A stretch of DNA of 64,000 nucleotides from Erigeron canadensis. Lineage: Eukaryota; Streptophyta; Magnoliopsida; Asterales; Asteraceae. Position numbers and translations under genes: made by a program. A model generated the notes under the pieces. It searched no databases, was not told the DNA's origin, and was given only the letters and a program-made list of their open reading frames with translations. Of this stretch, positions 45,521-57,260 are shown piece after piece (positions within the stretch are counted from its first letter, which is position 1; the number at the start of each line of letters is the position of its first letter). The stretch is from the NCBI RefSeq assembly GCF_010389155.1, contig NC_057768.1, forward strand, positions 16,613,664-16,677,663. The letters run 5' to 3'.

Positions 45521-46542
45521 GTGGTTATAGAGAATTAGGTGGTTTTGCCTAGACTATAACCTAAGAACCTCACGTAGCATGCATAATAGGAATTATGTGT
45601 GCATCTTGTTAAAGTAAACCTATTGTGATTTCTTTATGTGACGTATGATGCGAGGATTCATGTATTGAGTTGTATGTTCTTGTGCATATTAGTACCATGC
45701 TACTTAGTCACTTAGGAATCATGGAATGCATTGCTATTTGTGGGAGTTCGTAGGTGCCCTTGTGCCGGTCGAAATCGTGGTTGGATCTTGAGGAGGAGAT
45801 GTTGGAGACGGTTGCTTATTTATTTATTATTCTTGTGTCCCCAGCGAAATGAAGCATTGTTAGTAACAAAGTATAGCAATATATCATCACAGAAAAGCCT
45901 GATCAACTTTTCGCGTGTGGTATATGGCCTATGGAGTTGTTGGCAACATTGATCGCGCCCCGATGGTTAGAGTGAGGTAGCAATCCTGGGCTGCTTAATA
46001 GGTGTTAGAAGGGTGGAGGGTTAGCCGCTGGTACACCCTATATACATACCTAACCAGTACCTAGAGAGCATACCAGTACCGTGATCCGACCTTGCATTAG
46101 ATGTACTAGGGGTGTGGAGGGTTAGCCGCTGGTATACCCTGTATACATACACCGCTAGTGCAACGGATGTAGGTGTTAGATTCGGACCACACTTTAGCTA
46201 ATGTAATTTGATCAATGCATCTGATTTACCGGACATGTGGAGGGTTAGCCGCTGGTACACCCTGTATACATACATGAATGGTGGGTTGGATGTAGAGATT
46301 AGATTTGACTTGCCCTTTTTTGGCTGCGATGATTGAATGTTTAGTTGTGATGTTACCTTGTACTGACTCTGATGATATTGTTTAAATTGGATTGTGATAA
46401 TTGAATTGCCTGCGGTTATGAATACATAAATGTATAGAATTCTAGAAAACTAACACGAGTGTGTTGAGAGTGCGTAAATGACGTCACGAACGACTATTTC
46501 CTCATTCTAACGCCGAATACGTCTTTTCCTAATATAGGAAAA
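45521..46542 (+). repeat. Leader of element T with three spaced 38-base repeats
   Basis: No gene. GTGGAGGGTTAGCCGCTGG followed by TACACCCTGTATACATAC occurs at 46012-46049, 46114-46150 and 46237-46273, almost unchanged, in otherwise different sequence. It sits between PBS and gag, where packaging or dimerisation signals would be expected. Confidence 0.8.
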
Positions 46543-47899
46543 ATGGTGCGAACGAGGGCGAACCCGAATGCTGAGGCTCAAGGAGAACAGGGCGGCCGTG
46601 GTAATCCAAGAGGCGGCTGAGGAGGAAATCAAGGAAGAGGCCGTGGGAGGGGCCGTGGTGGCAGTTGTGGTCGAGGAGGTGCTGCGGGTCATGTTGAGAT
46701 CCCCGACATAGCTACTATCTTTGCTGAGCAGTTGACCGCTTCCATGCCAACTATTGTGGCATAAGTCACTGCTGCCATGGGTAGACCTCAGGACCGGCCT
46801 CAGGGAGGAGCACCAGAAGCTGTACAAGAACCAGTGGCGGTTGAACCAGAGGGAGCACCCAGAGGTTGAGTTTGATGGAGATGGTGTGTATGTTGGTCCG
46901 AGACCAAGGAGGGTTGCTCGAGTTCATGTTGATAATGATGATGAGACAGTGAAGGGGTGTACTTATAGAGAATTTCGCCATTGTGGAATACAAGACTATG
47001 ATGGAAAGGGTGGTGCTGTGAAGTTCATTAAGTGGTTGGAGAAAATGGAGTCTGTGATTGACATGAGTGAGTGTGTGCCACATCAGAGGGTCAAGTATGT
47101 AGTTGGGTCCCTCACTGATATAGCCTTGACTTGGTGGAACACTCAATTGCAAGCTAAAGGAAGGACGGCTGCTGTAGCTATGCCATGGGAAGAGTTTAAA
47201 GGACTGATGTTGAAGAAGTAATGTTCGGAAGTGGAAGTTAGTAGGTTGGAAAGAGAATTCAGAGAACTCAAGATGACTGGAGCTGAGCACGCCAAGTACA
47301 CTAATCGATTTGAAGAATTGTCTAGGCTTGTCCCGCATCTAGTGACACCGGACTCCAAGGGTATCCAGAAGTACATCTCGGGCTTGATTCCTCAGATTAG
47401 ATTGACTATGGCAGGGACAACTCCTGCTACTATGAATGAAGCAGTGTTGAGATTAAAGGCTATTACTGACGAGTTGGTTTAAAGTGGAGTCTTGAGTAAG
47501 TCAAGTGAGAAGAGGAAAGATTGGGGGGGACCAACAAATGGAGGGGTGACAAGAAGGATAAGAGGGCCAAGACGGAGAAAGTGTATGCCGCGACTGAGAT
47601 GGTTCAGAAGGGTTATGTGGGCCCGCACCCCCTATGCGGCAAGTTTAATCTGCACCATTTGCCAACATCACCATGTAAGACTTTTTTCAACTGTCAGGGG
47701 TTTGGTCATCTTGCTAGAAATTGTAGAGCACCACGAGTACAAGCAGCCCCACTGAATGTTGCACCGTTGAATTCCATCCCACCTAATGCCAGAAATCTTC
47801 AAGGTAACCGAGGAACTTGTTATGAATGTGGGAGCACTGACCACTACCGTAACACATGGCCCCGACTTAACCGACAGCCAGCCCCAGCAACAGTGAACC
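46543..47899 (+). pseudogene. T gag with two damaged zinc knuckles
   Basis: Starts MVRTRANPNAEAQG, then a Gly/Arg-rich stretch. TGA at 46618-46620 and TAA at 46762-46764 are one transition from Arg and Gln. A shift near 46860 leads to the core gag (FRHCGIQDYDGKGGAVKFIKWLEKME, SLTDIALTWWNTQL, FEELSRLVPHLV). TAA at 47219-47221 and 47480-47482 are again Gln-like. One G is missing from a G-run at about 47523-47529. Knuckles: [14 protein letters not shown] (first Cys lost) and [15 protein letters not shown] (last Cys changed to Trp). Confidence 0.88.
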
Positions 47900-50800
47900 G
47901 TAACCAGCTGCAGATTGTCGGTCCACCTCAACCAAGAGCAAACCAAGGTCAGCAAGCCAGAGGTCGAGTCTTTTCCCTAAATGTTGTGGAAGCTGCACAT
48001 GATCCCAATGTCGTCACTGGTACATTTCTTATGAACGATCATGTTGCTACTGTATTATTCGATTCTGGAGCCGACTATAGCTTTATGTCCACTAACTTTC
48101 TGTGTATCTTAAATGCGCCAACCTGTTACTTGCATGCTTGTTACGAGATTGAGGTAGCTAGTGGTAAACTAGCTAGGCTAGACAGGGTAGTGCCTAAGTG
48201 TGTACTTACTTTAGAGGGCTACTCGTTCTATATTGATCTGATTCCTTTCGGAATGGGTAGTTTTGACGTTATCGATGGGATGGATTGGTTGTCCCGTGTG
48301 GATGCATCCATCGTATGCCGCGCTAAAATCCTTAGGATACCTATGAGCGACGGTCATGTGTTAGAAATTCATGGCGAACGAACAGAAACTATTGGCCGAC
48401 ACCTTAAGAGTGCTACCGATAAGGTAGCCAAGATTACTGACATTCCTATCGTATGTGACTTTCCCGATGTTTTTCCCGATGATGTAGTGGGATTACCCCC
48501 ACCTAGACAAGTCAAGTTTCGCATTGATCTAGTACCTGACGCTATGCCAATAGCGAAAACACCGTACCGTTTGGCTCCTTCCGAATTGCAAGAATTAGCA
48601 ACACAATTGCAAGAATTACAAGATAAGGAATTCATTCGACCGAGTTTTTCGCCTTGGGGTGCACCGATATTATTTGTTAAAAAGAAGGATGGGTCGTTTC
48701 GTATGTGCGTTGATTACCGCGAGCTGAACAAATTAACCGTTAAGAACCGTTATCCTTTGCCACGTATTGATGATTTGTTCGATCAGTTGCAAGGCGCCAA
48801 GTACTTCTCTAAGATCGATCTTCGTTCGGGCTATCATCAGTTAAGACTACGCGAAGAGGACATACCAAAGACGGCCGTCAGCACAAGATATGGGCATTTT
48901 GAGTTTTTGGTAATGCCATTTGGATTGACAAATGCGCCTGCTGTTTTCATGGATCTCATGAACCGCGTATGTAAGCCGTACCTAGATGATTTCATCATTG
49001 TATTCATCGACGACATCCTCATATACTCAAAGACTAAGAAAGAGCACGAAGTGCATCTAAGACAAGCCTTGGAGCTTCTGAGAACTGAAAAGTTGTATGG
49101 AAAATTCTCAAAATGTGAATTTTAGTTGGAAGAGGTGAAGTTTTTGGGTCATGTAGTTAACAAGGATGGGATAAAGGTTGATCCCAGCAAAATAGAAGCG
49201 GTGGAGAAATGGAGAAGGCCGGAGACACCGACAGAGATCAGATAGTTCCTTGGATTAGTAGGATACTACCGACGGTTCATAGAAAACTTCTCAAGGATCG
49301 CACAACCCCTAACGCTGTTGACACACAAGGATAGGAGTTTTGTTTGGGGCGAGAAACAAGAAGAAGCATTTAGACTACTGAAGGAGAAGTTATGTAATGC
49401 ACTGATCTTAAGTCTTCCAGACGACTCTGAATACTTTATCGTTTATTGTGACGCATCGGGTCAAGGCTTAGGATGTGTACTGATGCAGAGAGGCAAGGTT
49501 ATTGCGTATGCATCCCGATAGTTGAAGATGCACGAGAAGAATTATACGACTCACGATTTGGAGTTAGGAGCTATTGTTTTCGCGCTGAAGTGTTGGAAAC
49601 ACTACCTGTATAGGACGAAGAGTGTGATATACACATATCATAAGAGCCTTCAGCACATCTTTAATCAAAAAGATCTTAATATGCGCCAAAGACGATGGTT
49701 GGAGCTGTTTAGCGATTATGACTGCGAAATCCGTTATCATCCCGGGAAGGCAAACGTGGTAGCTGACGCCTTAAGTAGGAAGGAAAGAGTTAGACCAAGA
49801 CGAGTCAGAGCTATGAGCATTACTGTGCACAACAATCTGAAGGATAGAGTGATTGGAGCACAAGTAGAAGCCAACAAGAAAGAAAACATTGATAAAGAAG
49901 GTCTGGGAGGTATGATAGAGCAATTTACTCAAAGGGAAGAATGAGGGCTGTATTTTTGTGACCGATTGTGGATACCAATATGTGGGGGACTAAGGGAGCT
50001 GATAATGGACAAAGCACATCAAGCAAGATATTCTATTCATCCGGGGATTGATAAGATGTACCAAGACTTGCGAGACCTATTTTGGTGGCCGGGAATGAAG
50101 AACGATGTGGCGGTCTATGTGAGCAAGTGTCTAACATGTCTGAAGGTTAAGGTAGAACATAAGAAACCAGGAGGACTACCGACACAGCTAGAGCTTCCCA
50201 CGTGGAAGTGGGAAAAGATTACCATGGACTTTGTCACGATGTTACCCAGAACAAGTAGTGGTAAGGACGCAATATGGGTGGTAGTAGATCAACTAACCAA
50301 GTCAGCTCATTTCATACCCATACGTGAAGATTTCTCGATGGAGCAGTATGCGCGTTTGTATCTTAAGGAGATTGTAGCTAAGCACGGCGTTCCAGTATCA
50401 ATCATTTGTGATAGAGACAGTCGGTTTACTTCAGGATTTTGGAAATCGCTGGAACGAGCCTTGGGAACGCGAATCAATATGAGCACCGCATACCATCCAC
50501 AGACAGACGGTCAGAGTGAGAGGACAATTCAGACTCTAGAGGACATGCTAAGAGCTTGTGTCATCGATTTTGGCGGTAGTTGGGATACTCACCTTCCACT
50601 AGCTGAATTTTCATATAATAATAATTATCATTTGAGTATTGGGTGTCCACCTTTTGAGGTTTTGTACGGAAGGAAATGCCGGTCTCCACTTGCATGGCAC
50701 GAAGTGGGAGACATGCAGTTAATAGGACCCGAAATCATTGTGGAAACTACAGAAAGGGTTGCTCAGATTAAGGAGAACCTCATGAAGGCTAGAGATAGGC

Positions 50801-51264
50801 AAAAGAAATATGCTGACAATCGTCGAAAACCTTTAGAGTTTCAGGTTGGTGATCGAGTGATGCTTAAGGTGTCCCCTTGGAAGGGTGTAGTTAGATTCAT
50901 TAAGAGAGGGAAACTAGCTCCGAGGTACGTTGGACCTTTTGAGATTATAGAACGTGTGGGTGCGGTAGCTTACCGTTTGAAACTTCCTCAAGAGCTGAGT
51001 AACGTACACGATGTCTTTCACGTGTCGAACCTCAAGAAGTGCCTAGCCGATGAAGCAACGTATGTTCCATTGAACGAGACACGTGTAGATAGTAATTTAA
51101 GCTTCAAAGAAGAACCCGTTGAGATTATGGATCGAGAAGTCAAAAAGCTCAAGAAACATAGGTTTACCATTGTGAAAGTTCGTTGGAACTCCCATAGAGG
51201 TCCTGAGTTCACTCGGGAAAGAGAATATCAAATGAAGCTTAAGTATCCACATTTATTCGCTTAA
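47900..51264 (+). pseudogene. T pol: protease, RT, RNase H, integrase
   Basis: Single frame. Protease [12 protein letters not shown] (48058). [55 protein letters not shown] and catalytic FIDDIL at 49002-49019. RNase [23 protein letters not shown], but the third acidic residue in TDHKSL is Tyr (49636-49638). Integrase: H...H ([11 protein letters not shown]), CLTCLK, then MDF, CDRDSRF and [11 protein letters not shown] as the D-D-E triad; tail [14 protein letters not shown]. Stops at 49123 (Trp), 49243 (Gln), 49519 (Gln) and 49942 (Arg) are transitions. Otherwise nearly full length. Confidence 0.95.
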
Positions 51265-51505
51265 CCCGATACCTCAAACCAGTAGGTAAACTTAAGAACC
51301 TAGTGCATAACTTGACATTTAATGTTGCTATGAGAATTGATGCTTGAAAACTCAATGTGAAACATATTACTTGCTGCTTAATGTGTGATTACATACATGA
51401 AGCTTAACGTGCAACTTGATGCTTGTAAACTTGTTGTGCAATCAAAACTTGAAGCATGACGTGTAATTCGAATTTCGGGACGAAATTCCTTAAAGTAGGG
51501 GAGAA
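51265..51505 (+). other. 3' untranslated region and polypurine tract of element T
   Basis: Short direct repeats of the AACTTGATGCTTG type, then GGGACGAAATTCC and the polypurine tract AAAGTAGGGGAGAAG just before the LTR. Confidence 0.8.
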
Positions 51506-54158
51506 GGTAACAACCGTCTTAGAAATGTTCTAAATAAGTTCCTGGAAACATGCTTTCGTTATTAGAACGGCTAGACAATTCAATTTATTTAAGTTCTTGA
51601 CGTACTCTAGACTTAAATTACGCACTTATATTCAATTTGATCTAAAATCCTGATTTATTAAACGAGTTCATGATTAAGTACGATGAAATATAAAGCTCGG
51701 TTCATAAACGTTCGTGTTCGTAAAAGTTCTAGTTCAAAAAGTTCGCAAATGGTCCTTGCATTTATTGAGTTCATTTAATATGGGAAAGGTATATATAAAA
51801 TAAGATGGAAACCCTTGAGAGAAAAACCTTTATTCACTCATCTTCTTCATCTTTCTTCTTTCTCTCACTAAAACACATAGTGCAGCCACCTTTCACACAC
51901 ACAAAATTCATCTTTTGATTTTGGATTGTTAAACCAAAATCATTTGTACTTTTAGCATCCTTGTGGTAATCAAGACATATTTCTGGAATCAAATCTCAGG
52001 TAACAACAACAAATTATGAGTTTTTGATCAAATTAAAAGTGTACTTTTCAAGTTTATGTTCTTGATGATTTGGTCTGATTTTTGAATGAAAACCGTGTTA
52101 ATGGCTAATGGGTTTGTGTCTAAATGTGTTTAGTAACATGTTTGTGAACAAATTTGGGTCGTAACATGCTTTAATCTTGATGTGCCACGCGTTATTCATG
52201 TTATAGATGGTCTTGAAATCGTTAAAAGTGTTATTGGTTAGTGTTACTATGCATATATGTACTAGTTCTATGTTCTAACACGTCCTGAAATCGATCTAGA
52301 TCATCGAAATATGTTCTGTTCTTGTTCAGCTTGTCCTGGTTGATGGGACGGTCTTGGAATGGGACGATCTTGGTCCCCAAGATCGTCCTAGGCAACTTAT
52401 TTGGTTCATCGTTCTTGCTCGTTCGATCTTGTGTAGTGTTGTGATGTTGATGGCACGTTCAATGGGTAACTGATCCTTTGGATTGGTTTAGCTCAAACAC
52501 TTGTTCAATTCAAACGATCATATGCCTTGTTCTTGTCCATTGGATCATTAGAACGATCCTGATCAAAGTCCACTAGGACGATCTTGATGCTTGTCTCCTT
52601 AAGATGATTTTGAGCCATCCACTTGAAACAATCTTGACGCATTTAACTTAAAACAATCTTGGATTTGATCTTGTGAAACGATCTTGTACTTAGAACTACT
52701 AGGACGACCTTGTACTTGAAGTAACTGGAACGATCTTGCACTTGAATACTAGGTCGATCTTGAGCATTTGTCAGCTAGGACGATCTTGCCTCTGTCCAGT
52801 GGGACGATCTTGGATTCCCAAAGCCCTAGGACGATCCTGAGCTCACCCAGAGGGACGATCTTGAAACCCTAACCCTAAAATGACTTTGTGCAATTCACAA
52901 AACAACATGTACTTGTTCTATAACACACCATACTTGATCATTGATCATCAAACCAGTTCATAACATCATTATCACTCGATTTAATCACACCAAAGGCTAC
53001 TTCCTAACATCAAAGCTAGTTAATTAATCGATCAAAAACAACGAATAGTGTGCAAACCCTAATTGAGTTCTTAAAGCTAAAATTTATTAATAAAGATAAG
53101 AAAAAACTAATTTACATTTCAAAGTATATATGTGTGAGTTCATAAATGTCCAAATCGAGTCTAGTTCGAGTACTTAAAAGTTCAATCAAACTCTTTTCGA
53201 GTCAAAACATTTAAAGATCTTCATAGGACCAAATCATCAGTTCATCAAGGACATTTCAATGATTAAATAATCACATGAATTAATATGTGTGTTCATTTAT
53301 GATCAATGATCTATATCTAGGTTTTCTTCAAGGTGTGCTTGGAATTTGATAGATATAACTTATCTATCTCGGTGATTGTCCTCTGTGCTTATAACCCGTG
53401 CTCATACCAGATTACTGTGAGTTTCGTAGCCCCTTTTTACTTATATATGTTTTGGGGTGAAAGGATACTCGTGCCTTTGTGTCTATCATCATTTATGGCT
53501 ATTTGACTGTACTGTATGATGTGCACTATGATACTTGATGCTTGATGCTTGATACTTATGTTGGAGTTTGAGATGCTTGATACTTGATACTTATGGTGGA
53601 GTTGGGGGCACCAGATGAGATGCTTGATACTTGATACTTGCACCGTTAGGCCTGGTATACCGTAAGTGCTGGTTGCATAGAGATACTTGATTCTTGCTAT
53701 CATAAGTAAGTTGATAGCAATATTTTTGTGTGGATCTTGATGACATTTCGACCTGGCACCATACTCGATACTTGTTTACAAAACCTACGAACTCACCAAC
53801 CTTTGTGTTGACACTTTTGAGTATTTCCTTTCAGGTGAACATTTGAATCGCATTAGAGGAGGTTAAGGAGCTTAGCATGATGTCCTGTAGCAGACCAGGC
53901 TAGGATTTTGGTGTTAAATGTGTACTTATGTGTTTCATGGCACAATGCCTGACTTCTTCCCCTGCGTGGGAGCTTATCTTGTACTTTATTTGATTGCATC
54001 TTAAACTTGGGTTTGTAAGCTATGTTTACTTGTTTGAACTATGTGTTTGTTTATCTCTGTTTAATCTATGCATACATTTAGTTATTCCTATGTAACATCC
54101 ATGTGCGCGTGTACTTTATCTTGCATCTTGAGTTTTCCGCCTTAGTCGGGATGTGACA
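51506..54158 (+). repeat. 3' LTR of element T
   Basis: Near-identical to 42817-45504. The first base is G instead of T (GGTAACAACC), and a ~30-base segment present at 43480-43515 in the 5' LTR is absent near 52176. Ends GATGTGACA before the ATCCC duplication. Confidence 0.95.
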
Positions 54159-54163
54159 ATCCC

Positions 54164-55261
54164 CCCACACTTAAGTTGTACAACGCCCTCGTTGTACTAG
54201 AATAGAAATCTAAGGGTAATAGGAAAAACATATAAAAGTAAAAGAAAAATAGGATTAACGAAACTTCCCGGGTCTAGAGTTGCATGATTGTTGCTGAAGG
54301 TGGCATATGCGGAGAGACTTGAATGATGTAGAATCTTCAGATGCTTGAGTTTCTCCATTTGATGGCGATCCATGGATGCATCTCCACCTTCTTTTCTTTT
54401 TGGTACTTTAGCAGCGCTGGCAGTTGCTAGGAGCGGCGCTGGGTGAGTGGGAGTGGTGCTGGACTGTACAGGTCCAGGTCCAGCAACGCTGGTCTTTGAG
54501 GAGCGGCGCTGGGAGTGCCCAGATGCATTCCCAGCGGCGCTGGTGATCCAGTAGCGGGGCTCTTGATCCTTGTATGTGTACTAAGGTTTGATTTCTTCAG
54601 CGATTTAATGCTTGAACTCCCCCCCCCCCACACACACACACACTTAGCTTTTGACTAAATGCATGGTTTCCTTCATATTACAAAGCAAAATACTCCTGCA
54701 CACTTCAATCAAAATATCATAATGGAAAAATACGAGCTAAAACATAATGAAAATAAAAATGAAAACAAAAACGATTGCTATAAGTTACTTGTTTCTTTGA
54801 TCCATTGAAGCTTGAATCTGTGATACTCAAAACAAACTCATAAAATATCACAAATTATAAAATTCAAAACAATTCCTTAATTGCAATTAGTCACATTGTT
54901 CCTAAGGAGATAAAAAGAAAAATAAAAATGAAAATTCGGCTTGGGTTGCCTCCTAGGAAGCACTAAGTTTAACGAGTCTTCAGCCGGACTCGGCCTAGGA
55001 ACTAAGGTGAGGAGTATAGGTTAGGCCTAGGGTCGGCACCCATGGGGTAACGTTCAAAGTGACTCATGGCTTCTTTGACGTTGGTTCCGTTTTTCTCCTC
55101 TGAGTCTTCTTAGTTCCTTTGTGCTCCAGTAGCTTCAACCATTTCTATGTCGATTGGTGTTTGACTTTTAAGGCTGGTTCGGGTGGAAACGGATTTGATC
55201 TCGCAAAATTCTGAACTGCAGGTGGTACCAGCGGCGCTGGTAGTGCCCGAGCGGCGCTGGT
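54164..55261 (-). other. O interior downstream of the gag-like frame, with palindromes
   Basis: Mostly non-coding. CCAGCGGCGCTGG and variants at 54431-54442, 54481-54492, 54501-54512, 54531-54543, 55231-55242 and 55251-55262, with weaker ones nearby. GGAGGCAACCCAAGCC in minus orientation (54943-54958) is like sequence usually found after the gag-pol frame in Athila/Tat elements, yet no pol lies upstream of it. A C/CA run is at 54618-54642. Confidence 0.6.
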
Positions 55262-56802
55262 TGTTCACCTGAAGGGTGCCAGCGGCGTTGGCAGGTTCCT
55301 AGCGGCGCTGGTTATCTCCAGGTGAGGTACCAGCGCGCTGGTGTGTACACCCAGCGGCGCTGGTTGCTTCGCAGCAGTTTCAGGTTTCTTGGTGTTGCAC
55401 ACTTCGACTTCTTCCTTCCTTTGAGCAGCTTCTTGGTTGCGTCTCTGATCAATATGGAACTCCATCAGTTACTTCAAGTATTCCTCTTTCCGAATCTTAT
55501 GGTCTATTATATCCTTCTCCATTTTCTCCTCTACTTTCCCATATACTTCATTCTCGAGAAATCCATAAGCTATGAAATCTCCAGCTTTTGAAAGTTCCTT
55601 ACCTAATATTCCTCTTATCATATCTGCACTCTTCCTTCTTAATCCATTCGCGAACTTCTTTATTAGAGTTGCACGATTAATTTCGTGTAACACACAATGC
55701 ACTGTAATCGTTTTGATCCTTCTCCATGCCATCCTCGCCAATTCTCCTTTGTTTTGTCGAAACTTTTCCAATATTTCTTGTAGTTCAAATTGTTGACGTA
55801 ATCTCAAGCATTACGGTACCCCATCTCCTTTCATTACCGCTTCCGCTAAGGCTTGCACTCTTTCCCAACTTTGGTTTCCATCCTCCTTTTCATCTTCAGA
55901 TTCTTCAAGTTCGGCTTCATAAAACCTATCGTCTATAATTTTCATCCTGAATTCAGCCGGCTGGGTGTGGAAGCATCCATAAGCCGCCTTATCTAACGCA
56001 CGTCGTGCATAATCTTCCATTCCATAGTAGAAAAAATCCGTGAACTCCAAGTCATGGCAATACGCTTTCTTCCATATCCTCCTTACTATTAGCTTCATAC
56101 GCTCCCATGACTCATCCACTACTTCATACTTGTCTTGCTTGAAATTCTGCATATCCAAGACCGGGTCGGTTATTCCGAAATTGAATTCAAACTCCCTCTG
56201 TATGTGGGCGTAGTTGGGGAGGTTGTCTTCCTTATCGATTTTTACAAGCTACACTTCACTCTGCCATTCCTTTTTAGCTATCCTTTGCTCTGCGGCCTTC
56301 CAATCATACCTCCTTTCTTCCGATTTCAATCCTAGGATGCATTCCGGGATTCCTTTGAATATACCTTCTTTCTTGAGCTGATTAATGAAACCTTTATCCT
56401 CGTCATACTTAAGCTCCTCTCGATGCGCTTTTCTTTCAAGGAACTCAATAGCATCCCTTGTCTTGTTCAAAAACAGGTTACTTGCTGTTTCATAACTTAG
56501 TCTAGCTCTTTCTTCATCTCGCAATCCATGGTAAAACCAAGGAATGTAATCGGTGGGCTTCAAGTTCTTATCCCCGAGGAGATTAATCGCCTCTTTCATC
56601 CTAAACCATGCATTTTCCCAATTCTCGAGGCACAATTGTTCAAAACACTCCACATTACGTCTGAGTACGCTTTCTCGGCTGTTGTCATAAGGTCCCGAAG
56701 CTGCAGATGCGTGGAACAAAAATTTGGAAGGCTGACCAGTACTAACCAGCGGCGCTGGTGAATCTCCAGCGACGTTGGTTTGGGTACCTAGCGGCGCTGG
56801 CA
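55231..56802. repeat. CCAGCGGCGCTGG palindromes flanking the gag-like modules
   Basis: Two clusters bracket the modules: 55231-55367 (seven copies, for example 55231-55243, 55273-55285 as CCAGCGGCGTTGG, 55351-55363) and 56748-56798 (three copies). Read on the minus strand they code Ala/Pro-rich or Gln/Arg-rich linkers depending on frame. Confidence 0.8.
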
Positions 56803-56875
56803 GTGCTTGTGCAGAACCTTTCTTCTTTGTCTGATGCTCTACTGCTTCCCTTTGTTCCCGATTCAGATTCCTTCA
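55262..56875 (-). pseudogene. O gag-like protein with three tandem gag-type modules
   Basis: One frame on the minus strand from about 56875, split only by stops at 56249 (TAG), 55808 (TAA) and 55466 (TAA), each one transition from Gln. The N-terminus is a short charged and Ala/Pro-rich linker. Module 1 (about 56650-56410): WENAWFRMKEAINLL ... WFYHGLRDEERARLSYETAS. Module 2 (about 56110-55890): ESWERMKLIVRRI ... FFYYGMEDYARRALDKAAYG. Module 3 (about 55750-55540): MAWRRIKTITVHC ... FANGLRRKSADMIRG. All follow W-x-R-x-K, F-x-x-G-L/M, R, then A/I-rich helix, as in the C-terminal half of the retrotransposon gag domain. No zinc knuckle seen. Confidence 0.7.
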
Positions 56876-57232
56876 TACCTTTCCAATGCATTGAACCTAA
56901 TTTTAACTGAAACAAACTAGAAAAAATCTAATGAAAAGGAAACAAGGACAAACACGAAAACGATTAGTAACTTCTAAAACTAAACGAAATCTTAATTAAC
57001 TTAAATGAAAACTAATCAACTTTAAACACTAGAAATGATGAAAAGAAAATATTTTTGGATTGTTGATTTTAAGCAAATAAAAGTACTAACTAAGCCTAAT
57101 ATGACCTAAAATGATCTAAAATGACTAACTAAACTTAACTTGACCTAAAATGCAAAACTGAAAAGTAACTATCTTGTGCCGAAACACAAAATAGGGTCGA
57201 ATTACACTACTTAAACTACAAAATGCGTCGTG
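56876..57232 (-). other. Leader of element O
   Basis: AT-rich non-coding sequence between PBS and the gag-like start; simple repeats of the AACTAAACTTAAC and GACCTAAAATG type at 57080-57150. No ORF. Confidence 0.5.
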
Positions 57233-57250
57233 TCCCCGGCAGTGGCGCCA
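57233..57250 (-). other. Primer-binding site of element O
   Basis: Minus strand reads TGGCGCCACTGCCGGGGA, matching the tRNA-Asp-type primer site of Athila/Tat elements apart from two bases. Ten bases from the LTR edge, as in element A. Confidence 0.85.
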
Positions 57251-57260
57251 AAAGACTTGA

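Larger units (their letters stand above)
42817..54158 (+). mobile_element. Element T: Tekay-like Ty3/gypsy chromovirus, complete, with ATCCC duplications
   Basis: 11.3 kb plus-strand element. The 5' LTR 42817-45504 and 3' LTR 51506-54158 are nearly identical. ATCCC directly before (42812-42816) and after (54159-54163) is the target duplication. PBS at 45508-45520, leader 45521-46542, gag and pol 46543-51264, polypurine tract 51491-51505. Long LTRs, the protein order gag-protease-RT-RNase H-integrase and the tail [14 protein letters not shown] support Tekay/Del. Inserted in element O and therefore younger than it. Confidence 0.95.

Noticed and set aside
55322..56761. Plus-strand open frames over the O gag-like region
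   Set aside because: They are antisense shadows of the minus-strand modules and have no domain features.
57233..57250. tRNA-Asp gene
   Set aside because: Only the 18-base primer site complementary to the tRNA 3' end is present; no cloverleaf.
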